A stretch of DNA of 64,000 bases from Aquila chrysaetos chrysaetos (taxonomy: Eukaryota; Chordata; Aves; Accipitriformes; Accipitridae). Location: contig NC_044006.1 of the NCBI RefSeq assembly GCF_900496995.4, forward strand, positions 42,121,620-42,185,619, given 5' to 3'. The notes under the pieces are model-generated. The model was given only the letters and a program-made list of their open reading frames with translations. It was not told where the DNA came from and made no database searches. Positions 50,610 to 64,000 of the stretch are shown here, in pieces; the first letter of the stretch is position 1; every line of letters starts with the position of its first letter. The position numbers and the translations under genes were made by a program.

Positions 50610-53600
50610 TCTCCCTGGGAAACCGGGAGTTTCTCCTGAGTTACTCAAATGGGAAGGAGAGTTGATCCCTATGGCATATGGTCCCCTAGGCTCGTCTCCA
50701 CACAAGGGAAAGCAGGGCATGCAGCCTGGGTAGGCATCACGGTGTTTTTACCAGACTCATGGTCTGAACTCCTAGGGAACAGAGTGCATATGTGTCCATG
50801 TGTGGAGCTGCAGGTGAACTTAGATTACATCTCAGCTGTTTACAGCTCCTAAAAGCACCTGTAGTCATTTATTCTAGAGAAGTCTCTCAATAGTTTCAAG
50901 TACTCTGCTAGTCTTACATTCAGTCAATCTAGTAAATAGCTGTTTGGTTCTTCCTTATTGCTAAATTCTGATAATAATTTATTTTGTTTAATAATACATC
51001 AGCAAAGTTTCTTGCATGTGACATTTCAGGCATCATTTCTGTTCGCTTCAATTTATAAACCTACTTCTTGTGAAACATACTTTTAATCAAGGTAAGCAAT
51101 TCATACACAAACTTCTCTCAGAGAAGTATTAATATCAGCTTTAATAAATATGTTACTCTTTAGTATCAAAGCGTTTATGGTGGAGGCTAAGTGATTGAGT
51201 AGAAATACTTGCCACGGCTGATGCAAGTGTTAAGTTCAGACCCTTATTTGGAGCAGGCAGGTACTGTCAGTCACAAACATACAAATGTCAAGAATTTGTC
51301 ACCTAGTTTTAGGCTGTAATAATTTTCCTACTTTATTATCTGACCGGTTTCTCACCATGCCATTAGTTTGTCACCCTGACTGTGACCAAGTAGCAACATT
51401 TTTATTACTTTCGTAACGGGTGCCCCGTTCTAATTTTACTTTCATACTTCTTGCATAAGAGATCCTACAACTAGTACTGGGTTTAACCACTCTCTTTGCA
51501 AATCATTCTATGCAGAAGGGGCTTCAGTTATCAGTCCTAGCAGTCTTAGCTATAAAACAAATAGAAAAAAATTTCCTTTGTTAGTTTTGGTCAAATTTTT
51601 GCTCTGTGCTTTGAAAAAAATTAATCTATTAAAGGTGTTCGCGTGGGCAGAAAGAAGAAAAAGAGAATGAATCTGCAGTGGCCAGATCTGGCATGTTCGG
51701 AATCAAATGGCATAAGCTGAGCATACATCTGGGACCCACTTTGCTACACATCAGACTTTTATCACATGGCTTGAAGCAGCTCTCCTTTATGTCAGATACA
51801 CAGATACTATACCAATGAAATCACTGTATAAATACCTGGATGGATCATGTATCTTACTAAGCTCTTACTACAAATCCTTTGGCAGGGCTCTGAAATAGCT
51901 GCATTAGTGCTGCAGAGGCAGTGGTTTATAGAGCTGGACATAATCATGGGAGAGTGGCTCATGAAACCCTCCTAAACAGGTCTGTAACACGTGCATGCTT
52001 TCATGCCTCATCTCCCAGTACATGCCCTTGCAAGGGATATATACAGATATATACTCTCAGGGATGGGAAGTCAATTATGTCCCAACATAGAATGATCTTA
52101 TGCTCAAGATACTGAAAAAGTAAAAACTTTGTCCCCTAGACATCAAGCCACCCATTCACAGATTCAACTAGCTAAGCATGCAACAAGAAGTGATGTGAAG
52201 CTGCAACTCACTTGCTTTTTGCAAGCTATTCCCTGGATTCATCCTGACAACTTAAACAAGCTGCCAACTCTCCTTCTCCAAACCCTTGCCAGAACTTCCC
52301 CCCTTTTTGCTGGAGCTCTGTGTATGCACAGCAGGCTCCCACAGAAAAGTGATGGGCCCAGGTTTTCTCTTTTGACCCATACCCTTGCCCACCTACTTAG
52401 TGTATTTCTCTCTACCATCTGGAGAGAAGAAAATAAATGTCAATTCCTTTTAAAACCAGGAAGGTACCGTTTTCCATCCTTGAAATACAGTTCGAAAAAT
52501 AGCCGACCTCCAAAGTCCAGTATTGCCACCTTTGAGGTGTGTCTGGATAGCATCGAGCTCCTTCTGCATCTTCCATGAGGGAGGCCATTTGCCCTGGCCC
52601 AGTAGCCTTAGCTCAGGAAAATCCACCCTTTGTTCTTCTGTGGGCATCTTTTCATTACATCGATGGATCTTAGTGCAAGGACAGTTGGTAGCGGCCCTGT
52701 ACAGATGGGTGTTAGGCACCTACGTGCTTATTTTGAATCTGTGCTTTAATGCTTTCTTCCTTTTTCAGATGGTAGCTGGTACCAGCTGAGGCCACGGCTC
52801 AGCAGGAATTCCTCCTACCAACACAGTCACAACGGCATGTGCCAGAGCAGGAGACAGCACACGCATACAGAGACACACTCAGAGCACAGGGCTAGTGGAA
52901 ATAACAGTTGTGACCTGAGGAACACTTGCCTTCTTCCTTGAGAGGGTGATAAATGAGAAGTAATTGATCCTTCCATACTAAAAAAACCCCAACATCCAAA
53001 GTCATCTCCTTCTGTCTCTTTTTTCCTTTTTGATATCTTAAATCTGTATGACTTATGGATCCCTCATACCATATTGCTGTGTGCCAACAATGCACTGTAC
53101 CCAACCTGTCTGGCTTTGGGATGCTTCCAGAGAAAGGGTGGAAAAGGTAGAAAATGTCGTATTGATCTAGATTGGTGCAACAGCTGCCACCTTTTCAATG
53201 GCTGGATCTTCACCGTGATTAGGCCGAATATATGTTGAAGCTGTATATGTATCATACTGCCTTTTCTTTTGGAAGCTTTTGCAAACAGAGGCGTTGCTAA
53301 TGCTATGCTTACCTGGACACTGTTTGGGTAGCATCTCTTTTTTTCTGTTTTGTTGATGTTTTCAGCATCAGTATCGGTCTATTTCAGGCATCTGTTTGTT
53401 TTCTCCCATGGCATCCTTTAGGGCTGGAACAACTTACACAAAGCAATTCACCATTGCCAAACCAAAAACCTTTTGCAAAACATCCTCTGCACCAATTCCT
53501 CCAAGTAATGAGCACGTAGGAAGGCACCAGCTACACATGCCTAAATAAAAAGCTAAAACCCCTTATATCTGCTGGGATCCTGCACCTCATATTTTGTTTA

Positions 53601-56600
53601 AAACCCTTAATATGGTTGCTGTTGGTAAAATACCAACAAGGATGAAAACAATAGCAATAACAATAATATCTGAAGAGCCAACAAAGCACACAGGGTCTGC
53701 TGGTGACAGAGACTGCTACCTGCACTTATGTGCCAATGCTATGTTGGCTGAATCACTCTCTTCTGTCTCAATGTGTATTGAACCCACAGAATTAATAGAC
53801 TAAAAGTTACTCCTGAGTATAAAATTGATTTTGAATCCCATAATTAAATTAGAACTGCCACTTTCTTAAGCACTTCTAAAAATCCTTCTCCTTTTTTAAA
53901 GATTTAAACAAGGAAATGTTAGCAAAAAACTTGACACAGTTTTGAACCCAGAGCTTTTTTTTGGTCACCTGGTGGGGATGTTTTTAAATGTCTGAATGGC
54001 ACGGCTTTTCACAGGAGGCAATGAAAAAAGAAACCATCCTGCGTGGGTCGGTGCAGGGAATAGAGACACCCACCAAGGTGCTGCCAGCTCCGCAGCCCAC
54101 CAGACAGCATGACCAATGTTCATGGCCAAAACGAGCCAGCAGAGCAGGAGACGTGAATTGCTGCCAATTCATAACCCTCATGCCGCTTTGTTCGGGACTG
54201 AATGAGATCTGTCAGTCTTTTTCCGGAGTAGGGTCTCATGGCCAAGATAAGGACCTTGCTCCTGACCTCACTTCTCTCCTCCCACAGTGTCAGATGCTGA
54301 CCCGCCTGATGAAAGAGTCATTCTTTCTTCTGTGCCATATCTGCTCCTCGGGTCATTCAGATGACACCAGTATGTTCTTGACTCCATTTTAAATAATACT
54401 TTTTTTTTTTTTTTTTAAGCTACTCTTAGATGAGGAGAAAGGAGTGAGGTACTGTCTCCTTAAATCACAGTGCTGGGTAATTACAGCTAGGTTAAGCACT
54501 GAAGACCAGAAATCAAACCCAGACTATTCAATTGCTGTAGTTAAAAAATAATATTCCCTAAGATTTGGGGTGTTACAGTGTCATCTTCATAATGAAAAGT
54601 AGTATTTTTCTGGCAGGGCACCCTCCAGCTAGGTTAATGACACTTTTGATTCTGTTGTCCCTGCTGCAGCGCCTGGATTTCTGCACAACAAGAGCTCAGC
54701 TACTGCCTGCATTTTGGTGTGTATGCTTTGGCTCTCTGCCCCTGAACTTTAATGGGAAAGCATCACAAAATTAACCAGTAAAAACATTGCTGCCTTACTC
54801 AAGGTGAGATGTCTGACTCGGGAACAAGGGAGTTGTAGTCACTGTCTGCAACTTTAAGTTTCTGCAGCCTGCAGTATATAAAGGATTCCTAGATGGGATG
54901 AAAACAATCAGTAGTTCCCCAATATCTTGTCTGCATTGTGCCCCAGTGCAGGCCCGAAGGTACCTTCTACTTCTTTGTGCTACCTTGTGCTACAGCTTTG
55001 TGCTGCTCCAGCTATGCAAAGCAGATGGCAAAGTGGAGGGAATCATATGGAATATATGTGCTGCAATGGCTCTCTTCTGTTTAGGCACAAGCATGACTTC
55101 TCACTGCCCGGCACGCTTCCATCCATCAGCATCACATTCAGGCGCTTCATGAGTAAAACAGCTACTCTACATTGGAGACCAGACTGGCGGGTGAAGTCCT
55201 GTGAAGGGAAACCATGCGTCTGGATCAATTTTTTCTCCTATTTCCTAACCTGCTTAGCATGGCTTTAATGCAGCTCAACATCTGGGCTATTGCCTTCAGC
55301 ATAGTCCCGGCTGGAGCTGTATTTGCTGTCCTGGACTCTTGCAGACTGTTTTCACAACAGTCAGCAACCAGCTACCTGTCCAAAGAAGAAATTTCTCTTA
55401 CACTGTTTGCTTGCATATTAACCTTTTAGTTCCCTTATTCTTTTTTTTTCAAATGTGCAAAAGGCTGAAGAAATGTTGGGGATTTCGAAGAGGAAAAGGA
55501 GACACCATGGATGTGCCATGGGAAAGGGTAAGTGTGACAGAAAGTGTCCTGAGCCATCAAGCAGCTAAGGAGGTGTATTTGGTCTGTATTTGGCACTGAC
55601 ATAGCTAGCTCTTATTTATCTTTCATATTCATCATGAAAAACCTTTCATGACATCATGCAGTAGAGTGATACAGAGCTGTTGGCTAAAGCATACATTCAT
55701 AGTCACGCTTACCAAAAATACTGAGATTATGCATGTAGCCAAGTATTTCTGAAGTAGTCCAAATGGCTTTTCAATGTTTCAACAAGTTATTTTCTTTCCA
55801 AAAGGTCTTTGTCTTTCACATGTCAGCTCTGTTTACCGTCTCATGCCATTTATCACTTTTACAAACTTTTCAAAACATTTTAAGACTACAGTTTAAGCAT
55901 CACAGTGACATGAACCAAAAATTCAGACTTCCTATGTCAATGGTGGAAAGCAAAATATTAGATTTAGGTGTAATAGGAGATAATACCAACCACCAGGTTT
56001 GTGGTTGCCTGCAACCAACACCACATGGCTTAGTTTTATTGATGGTAGACAATTTTGTCTTCTCTTATTCATGCTGGGTGCCTAGCATTTCTAAAAAAAA
56101 CCTTAGCTCTAGAAAAATATTCTAGGGACACCAAACATGCTATGGGCTATGGTGCATATTCTCTGAAACCCTAATGGGAGAGGAGGCTGCTTGCCATTGT
56201 ACCTTGTCTAGCTGCAGTAACGAAATGGGGACCAAAAACTCCAGTGGGTGTCAAGTTCATTATTTGCATTTGCTTTTTTCTTTAGACTTTTGAATCTGCT
56301 CCACAGTAATCCCCTTATTTAGCGACTACATACTTCTGGTTTTTCCTTGACCACAAAGATCTGTAACTTCTTGACTCTTTTTCCAGTATTATTCTCATTT
56401 TCTTGGCAAACTTGTAGAAGGAAATTAGGAAAACGTTATGAAGAAATCAGAAGTTGCACTGTGACTCACTCAATGGAAGCAAGACGTCTGATTCTAGTAA
56501 TCTATTCTGACAAATTAAAATTTATTTCAATAACAAAATTATTCAAGGTGGATAATAAGGTTATTTCAGGAAGATTTGCCACTTGTGTGGAACCCAGGCA

Positions 56601-59600
56601 ATAGAGAAAATCCAACATACTGAAAAACATAGGTTGCCAAGTTCAAAACCAACCTTTAAATTTTATGCCTTAGTTTTTATATTTAAAATTAACTGGATGT
56701 GTATTTTTGCAAGAATGATTACATTTAGATAATAGCTATTAGCATGGAGATCTCTAACTGAGATCCAACTCTGAGGTCAGAAATCAAATGTATGTTTTCC
56801 ACGTGGGATGGCTAAGCATCTAAATTGATTGCATCTGCCATTACCTGTAATTTTGTGTCTGCAATTCAAAATAAGGAGCTTTTGATCCTCATTTCATAAT
56901 TTGGTTCACACCACTCATTTATTAGAACCTTCTCTTTTGAGTATTCATCTGCACATAATGACACCAAAAACTAAGGCTAGACATGCATGACCAGTTGATG
57001 ATACCAGAACAGTACATCAAAGAAAGTGTCTTGTAGATGACTGGTCAATAAATCTGCTTGACAATTTAATTGGTATAATTGATAAAATCCATATAACTAC
57101 TAGGGAGGAAATTAAATTACTTTATACAAATCAGATTGGGATTTAGATTAAAATTTTCTGGGTCAATTCTGTTTCATGCAAATTATGTTATGGAAGCCCC
57201 CCCTGGTTTGGAACACATTTATTAAGCTTTCTCATAAAACGTGTATTAATTCATGTAGAATGGCGTAGCCTAGTATCCCTACACACAGTGTATGTATGTT
57301 TCCCATGGGGTCTTCAAATCTCCACTTCTGTATGCACAAAAATGTCAGAATAACCACAAGTAGTATTGCTGTTTTATTCTTACGGGATCCCACAGTGCCT
57401 TAGGAGACACAACAGGTTATAGTAATCCTCTGACGAGAGAGGTCTTAAAGCATCATTCCCATGTGTTAGTCACGAAGGCCTTTTACTGTATTAATGGTGA
57501 GCTTTAGGACTTCATCCAGTCCTGAACTAAAGAAGAAGATGGCAGGAACTGCTGAATGGAGGTCTGTGGCTTGCGTTATACAGGTAGGGAGACTAAATAA
57601 TTACCAACAGCTTCTTCCAGCCTTAAAATCCATAAAGGCAAATAAATTTTTTTTTGCTCTTCAAGCTTGATGGAGAGCAAAGGAAGAGCTTGTTCTTTCT
57701 GGTACGTAGTAGAAGAGCAGAAGGATTTTTGCTGATCCCGTTGTTTCTGTGATGATGCACCTGGACCTTCTCAGGTCGTGAGGGAGAGGCACGATTGCTT
57801 CTGCTGAGTCTCAGAAATGTCTACATATTTCTGATACAGAAGAGTTTAATGGAAGAAGATCCGTAATCCTGGCATATGGCCTTGGGAGTGCTTGAACACA
57901 CATTCGCAGGAAAGCAGAGACACAAAGGAGACCTGTGCTTTTAAATGGGAGGGGTAGACAAGCCTGGAGGCCACTGCAGTCCCACCGCCTACTTATGGGA
58001 GATGGTGGTGCAGTCACTGAGAGGGGAAGATGCTTCTCATGGGAACTTAACACCGTCTACCAATTATCAAGGAAAAGAAATGGTCAGAGGCCTGCTGCTT
58101 GTGTTTACATGACTGCATACCAGCTGTACAGTAATATCATAATAAAAGCTGTTTGGGCAATCATTGTTATGCTGGTGCTGTTTAGCAGCTTGCTTCCAAT
58201 ATTGCATTACAAAAATTACATATTTCATATAATCAGGTCTGTCTCTTACTTAATCATCCTACTGTATGTATAAATCTTTAAAATGGACAGGTCTATAAAT
58301 CACATGCATTTTTCATTTACCGTTTATTCTAAGCCAGGCAGTTTCTTATTTAAATTGCCGTATGAATAAATCTAATAATCCTTATTCACTTACATCATCT
58401 CAAACTTTAAATCTAGTTCTGACTGAGGTCATAAGTGAAATCAGTATTAAGGGCAAAACTAGCAGCTGTAACAACTATAATAGCTCACCAAATTATGTTA
58501 ACGGGCTGAAATAACATTAAAAATGAGGAAGAATTGAATTACATTATTAAAGCATGCTATGCTGAATCAGGCAAACATTTAGCCTAACCAGAGATCCTGA
58601 ATGTGCATGTACTGAGTTTATCATCATGCTAGTCCATATGCCCTGGATAAATGAGGAGTAAAGATACTTCCCCAAATGTGTCTATTTATAAACTGCATTT
58701 GTATATGGTATTATACAGATATTTTTAATACATTAGCTAAATTCTAAGCAACCGTCCTCACAGCTAGAGCCAGAAATACACTTCTTGGTCTAGAATGGGC
58801 AGTTTTGCTGGTCTTTTATTGGGTGTGATTCTGATCCTTTTGATCAGCAATACAGGAGATCTCATGGAAGAGCTATCAAAATTATTCCTCCTTCTTCCTG
58901 AAAAACCCAACAAATCCCATTTTGCTGTTAAAGAAAATGATAGGAGGACTGACTCAAGCACTCCATCTGTCTAAGAAACAACTTAAAATTTCTGTGAACA
59001 TTCACACACAAAAGGAAGTGAAAGATTTCTTTGGTGGTGCGGGAAACAGTTATATGTCACAGAGGAGGGTCTGAAAACCTTCAGCATTACTCCCAAGCAG
59101 CGATGGATTTCGGAGGCTTTGCTTATAGCAATCGCCTAGGTGGCACAGCGCTTGCCTCTACATGAAGCTTCCTGCGGCAGGTTCTGCAAGGAAGTGTCCC
59201 TCCAGAGCTCGGACAGAAGAGAGATGTACTTCATATTCCCACTGCTATTTTTAATAGTAAGTGGACTTTCAGCTATCGATATTTAGTGTTTGGATCGCTG
59301 CAGCCTATAAGCAGGAACTACATCATTCATTACATCTACTGATTTCCAGCACTGATGGGAAGAGCGTAAGGAGCAGGGCAGGATCCCTCCTTTGCTGAGC
59401 CCTTCCAGCTTCTGGCAATGCACAGCACAGGGTTTTCCCTTGCCAAAGGCTGCATCTGGGCCATCGTGTTTATCAGCTGTCCCTGGGTTTATTTCCTATG
59501 AATTCACCAAATTCCCTTTTGAACCCATTTGCACTTTAGATCTCCACAATGTCCTCATATGCTGCTTGGGGTAATCTGCTATCTGAAAATTTTATTAATT

Positions 59601-61009
59601 GTCCCTTATATCATATGATCTGTGTTATGAGAAACAGTAAAAAAAACATTCCTGGTTTGCTTTTGCCATGCTGGCCATACTTCTACAGACCTCTCTCAGT
59701 CCAAACCTTCATGTGAGCTACTCCATACTTTGGATCCACCCTCTTGCCTGTTCCCACACCTTTCTGCACACAGTACCAGCAGTTTATGCAGTGGCATAAT
59801 GATGCTCTGTTTCCCATTTGATTTCCAAGACTGCATAACATTTTATTTACCAATTTGTTCAGGAACAAAAGGCTGCCAACACACAGGCTCCGCTATACTG
59901 GGCTCTGTACAAACATAAATAACACATATGATAGACTGTGTGTGCCCCATGGAGGTCCCAGTATAGGGTATAAGGAACAAGAGGTTTTAAGAGAGACAAC
60001 CCAGCAGGTGGCAAGCTGCAATCAGGTGGCTGCATGTGGGACAGAAATAAGTATCTTGGGATATACACAAATCTGAACTATTTGGTAGTAGACGTGGCTG
60101 CTTTTTATGTGCCTTTATTGGTCAGGTTATATTTCATTGGTAATGGAAGAGGTAACTACCAAGAAGGGACTGGGAGGATTTTATGTGACTGCTTTACAGT
60201 TTCAGTATAGCCAAAGCATACAGGACAGGCTGAGGAAAGTGAAGAGAAAAAGAATCATGCTTTCCTCTAACTCAGTGCAAGAGAGTCCCTGATCTTAACA
60301 TCTAATGGACTGTGTATGCATCTCTCAAAATGCATCACCCTGTAAGCATCTTGTTTGAATTTGTAAGATACTTGGTGTTCTCTGAGAAACGGCTAGGAAG
60401 CACACTTGGCTATAACAAACATTGTTTACAAGCATTTGCCACGCTGCTGGTTTGGGATTTCTGTGTGAGAGCTACATTTCTCAGCAATCTGTTTGGCATT
60501 CATGAGCCAGACAGGCGGGAGGAGTGCTGGTGGGATGGTTAGGAGGTCCCCGGGCTTAGCAGGGCCCAGGACAGGGAGGGAAGAAGCAAAGTCCCAGCTC
60601 CTCAGCCTCTCTTGGCCCCAGCCACATCAGGGCTGCTGGAGCTGAGGCCAAGCCTGAGCATCCTCAGCCAGCCATTACTTCTGTAATGCAGTTTTGTGCA
60701 GTTTGTTAGGACAAAGCCAGCTAAGTTTGCTTTTATGCATCCTTTTGTCATAGTAATGCCTTTTCTAGAAATGGGCTAACTGGCACAAGTAACCAAGAAC
60801 TGCTGCAAATCGTTGGGGTTTTTTTCTCACTGTAATTCAGAAAATTCAGCAAGCCAAACACACATACACACACATAAATAACGTCAGGATAACGCATTGG
60901 AAAACACTCCTAGCTCATTTATTTTGCCAGCTGTAATAATTTTTTATTCTTTATAAAACCAAATAGTACAATAAAATTTCACAGTCAATATGCAGTAATT
61001 GCCAGGGCA

Positions 61010-61200
61010 CCATGGGAGCTGGGTGCTCCCTGGGGTCCAGGACCATGGGAGCTCCCCAGGGGCGGCAGGGCAGGACCTTGCAGGCAGGACCTGTCCCACC
61101 ACCCCAGCCAGGGAGCAGGACAGTCTGGGGCAGCCCCAGCCCTGGGCACGGGCACCTCCCTGGGGACAGCTGGGGGACCCCAGGGCCAGGACAGGGTTCA
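61010..61200. other. small GC-rich patch
   Basis: About 190 bp of G/C-rich sequence sits in AT-rich surroundings, with repeated CCATGGGAGCT (61008 and 61043) and CCAGGACC/CAGGACAG words. It has few CpG dinucleotides, so it is not a CpG island. The frames through it are compositional. Confidence 0.5.
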
Positions 61201-62148
61201 GCACTAGCACAGCAGTGTGGGAAACTCCTGAAACGTGGCAGAACCCAGAGTTCAAACTATAGATGACGCTTCAGTGCTGACCACTGCAGGATGCGATACC
61301 TTGTAATATATTTTGTAAAATAATTCATTTTTAGCAATATGGGCCTTTCCGCCGTTACCCAATGTCCTATATTTACTGGGAGACAGGTCACCTGCCATCT
61401 TTCAGTGATGGTGACTGAAGTTACAATTATCAGAGCATGGATTGGTGAGATCTAGTATCTGGCAAAGGCATAACATCTTCCAGCAGGTAGAAAACTAACT
61501 TTTCTGTTAAGCATATTAAGATATTTGACAAGCATCTACCTTAATTCAGCATTAAATAGTTGCCATAATTTTGTTCATTTTGACGATATCATTATAACTA
61601 TATTCTCTTACATTTTAAATACATTTCTACAAATTAGCAATGAAGGACCTGCAAACATTTCATACTAAGTCCCTGTGGACAGAGCTAGTCCCCCTAGATT
61701 TCCAATGTACCTGATGAGCAGAACTACATCTGTATGTACCAGCAAGACACAGTAAACATCTGCTGCTTGCTATCAGATGGGACAGTGCTGGCTTCATAAG
61801 CAATTCATGGCAACCTCAAAGAAAAATCTTATTAGGCCTTTGTGCTTTCATTATCTCTCCTATGACTTTAATATTTTCTGTAACTTTGCAAATACTAACA
61901 GCTGTCAAAAATAAAGAAGGCGCGTTTGAGTTGCTGCCTTTCACTGCAAGAGATCTCCAAGTGATTAACTAACAGAGGTCTTCACGATCCCCCTACATCA
62001 CCTGCCTATTCTTTCAGTACATTCAATATTTACACATCCAAAGATGCTACTCAGGGGATGTCAGATTCTGTTTCTTTCTGCAGGCAAGCTTTAAAACAAA
62101 ATGCATCACATTGCCCCTATTCTGAGCTGGTCCTGCCCTTTAAGAATG

Positions 62149-62221
62149 TGTGCTGGTTTTGGCTGGGAAGAGTTAATTTTCACCATAGTAGCTAGCGTGG
62201 GACTGGGGTTAAACCATGACA
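62149..62221 (+). mobile_element. 73-bp miniature (internally deleted) LTR with target duplication
   Basis: The element begins TGTGCTGGTTTTGGCTGGGA, shares the block AGAGTTAATTTTCACC with the start of the ERVL LTR in this window, and ends GGGGTTAAACCATGACA like the LTR's other end. It is flanked by GAATG on both sides (62144-62148 and 62222-62226), a 5-bp duplication as made by ERVL-type integration. The whole middle of a roughly 430-bp LTR is absent. Confidence 0.75.
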
Positions 62222-64000
62222 GAATGGAGGGAACTTCTGTGGACAAGTATCCTCAGTTTCAGTAATAACTTCTTTTTAACGATGGAATCAGAGAAGAAGT
62301 GGTGTTTTGGGGGGGGCAGGTATGGGAGAAGAAGCCCATGGGGAAAAAAGAACCCCTTTTTGCATCTCGGTGTGCTGGTAAGGATTGGTGGTGGGAGCTC
62401 CACGAGCAGAGTGGGTTAACCTTTCCTTTTCTTCCAGCTGTCAGGAAAAAAAAAAAAACCTCGGAGACTGCTGGGAGTTGCAGTCCTAGATTACGCCAGC
62501 CTTTAGCAGAGGAATCTGGCAAAAATCCCTGCTGGAAAGGGCACGGTGTTCATACGGAGCTTTATCTGCACATGGGAGTGTTTGAGGAAGTTCGAAGTGC
62601 TAATTCCTGTCCCGAAATGCTGGGAAGCCTCCTCTCTTCTCCTCCTGCAGGCTGCAAAACCCAGAGCTGCTCATGGCCCCATGCCCCAGGGGTAAAGCCC
62701 TCTCTCTTTCTTTTCTTTCTTACTCAGGTAACCCATAATCTTAGGAGCAGGGTCTACTCTAAGTTAAGGATCTTACCTTTCCTTCCCTCCTCCAAGCCGT
62801 CCTGCTGGGTACAGGGATGTCACGTCTGAAGTGCCCGTCTCAGAGCTGTGTCATGCACTGCCATCCACTCGGCACCTTGAACCTGAAATCTTCATAGAGT
62901 ATTGCCTATAATTAATTTTTTTCAGGGAACTGTGAGGACTGCCTTTTTTTTTCTTTTTTTCTTTTTTTTTCGCTTTCAGTAAAAACAGAGCACTGGTGTT
63001 TACCTCCCATTTAATGGTCTGCTTGGTTGAAACACTCTGAGCAGCCATGAATTTTGGACCTTTTTCCATGTAAGAAAGAGGTTTCATCTCCTGTCTTTTG
63101 GAGAGCACCTTCATGACCACCACATGGGCAGAAAGAAACTACAGATTTATGGGGGACCCAGATGCTGTCACCTGGTGGCAGCAGGTGCTCAACAGGGAGG
63201 AAGGATTTTTGTGTTCAGGACGTGGCTGCTGGTGCTATTCATACTTTCGTTCAATGCAAAATCCATGGATGGCATGGGAGCTGTGCCTGTTGTGCTGCCT
63301 GGTGGCACAGCTTCACCCAGAGAAATGGCAAACAAACCACCCAGCCCAGCCAGTAGCCCGGTACCCTTCTGGCTATAAAAGATGGGAATTTGAACCCCTG
63401 TGGGCCAAGAAAGGAAATCTTCAGGTTATTTAGGCTGCGTGCAAAAGAGGGATGACAGCTCCTGTTCTAGCTCAGCCTTGTCGTTGTGTGTCTGCGTACA
63501 TGGACAAGGTGGGTCAGATTTGGGAGATTTTGGCTGCCTGTGAGCCTGAGAGCTGGGGCAGGGCAGGAGCTCCAGCCCGCGCTGCCTGGGCACCTCTGGA
63601 GGCAGGACCGCAGGCACTGCCAGAGGTGGATGTAGGCAAGTGAGGCATCCCCACAGCTCAGCAGCAGCTGCATGATTTTGGGGAGTCAAGTTTTGGCCTC
63701 TGCTGCCCACAGCTTGCCTAAGCCATCCCTGGGATCTCGATGCCAAGGCTTAGATAAGGACCCCGAAGTGAAGACATCTGAAGTCAGAAGGGAGTTGGCA
63801 AATCTCAGACCTGTTAAGGCTGTGCCACGAGTATGAGCACTCACTTCTCCAGGGACCTGCTGGGAGGGGGCTCCAGGTGGTGAGGATCAGTCCATCCGTG
63901 CGTCCCTGCCCAGGCAAGTCCCATCCAGCACCCCTGGCCCAACTGGCTTTTCTGTCTTTGGAGATTGTAAAGGGTGAATGGGTCAAATTAATCCCTGAGA
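62222..64000. other. right edge of window, no gene recognised
   Basis: Moderately GC-rich sequence with a poly-A run (62446-62458) and a T-rich tract (62944-62970). Open frames at 62299-62829 and 63098-63433 resemble no family and lack splice-site support. Confidence 0.5.

Larger units (their letters stand above)
48561..62148. other. gene-poor region
   Basis: This is about 13.6 kb of AT-rich sequence in which I recognise no gene, LINE or LTR. Landmarks are a poly-A run at 49230-49250, a C10T10 tract at 49370-49389, an 18-bp inverted repeat at 50592-50609 and a GC-rich patch at 61010-61200. Open frames are short and without family resemblance; distal enhancers or a lncRNA cannot be excluded. 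Confidence 0.55.

Overview
This window is vertebrate, almost certainly avian, nuclear DNA. The evidence is split coding exons with GT/AG introns, three 3' ends of CR1 LINEs with the typical bird octamer tail (ATAGAATCATAG or its complement), an ERVL-type (class III) endogenous retrovirus with a bird-type LTR, and two large CpG islands. The gene content and order (CBX3, HNRNPA2B1, NFE2L3) match the conserved block on human 7p15, which lies on chromosome 2 in chicken as far as I recall. The species cannot be named from this sequence.

Layout. 1-7.7 kb: the 5' end of CBX3 (HP1-gamma) on the minus strand. A probable untranslated first exon lies in the CpG island, followed by the ATG exon and one chromodomain exon; the rest of the gene lies left of position 1. 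5.9-9.7 kb: a dense CpG island serving the divergent CBX3 and HNRNPA2B1 promoters, the avian counterpart of the human A2UCOE ubiquitous chromatin-opening element. It contains a degenerate ~52-bp tandem repeat built around TTCCGGAAATTGCCGAA. 9.1-19.5 kb: the complete HNRNPA2B1 gene on the plus strand. Its ten coding exons join to exactly 341 codons, the length of the mammalian A2 isoform, and it has an intron in the 3' UTR. 19.5-28.5 kb: a 3'-flanking or intergenic AT-rich stretch with scattered poly(A) signals.

28.5-33.2 kb (and perhaps to 48.6 kb): a broken NFE2L3 (NRF3, CNC-bZIP) gene on the minus strand, convergent with HNRNPA2B1. The last coding exon is clearly recognisable through the CNC and bZIP domains and the C-terminus. 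It carries an in-frame stop, several frameshifts and a deletion in the DNA-binding basic region. Introns remain in place, so this looks like a unitary (in situ) pseudogene. Two upstream exon candidates are at 30.9 and 33.1 kb, and an orphan CpG island at 47.3-48.6 kb is the best candidate for its old promoter. 43.1-46.7 kb: a defective 3.6-kb ERVL provirus (minus strand), in the putative first intron of that gene, flanked by the 5-bp direct repeat CATGG. 48.6-64 kb: a gene-poor stretch with no recognisable gene. It contains a 73-bp miniature LTR at 62.15 kb with a clean 5-bp target duplication.

Functionally the left half is a housekeeping chromatin/RNA-processing pair. CBX3 reads H3K9 methylation and HNRNPA2B1 binds RNA; both are expressed from one shared open-chromatin region. 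The right half is a decayed transcription-factor locus plus retroelements. The most notable observation is the apparent loss of NFE2L3 in this bird, followed by the repeat array in the bidirectional promoter and the miniature LTR.
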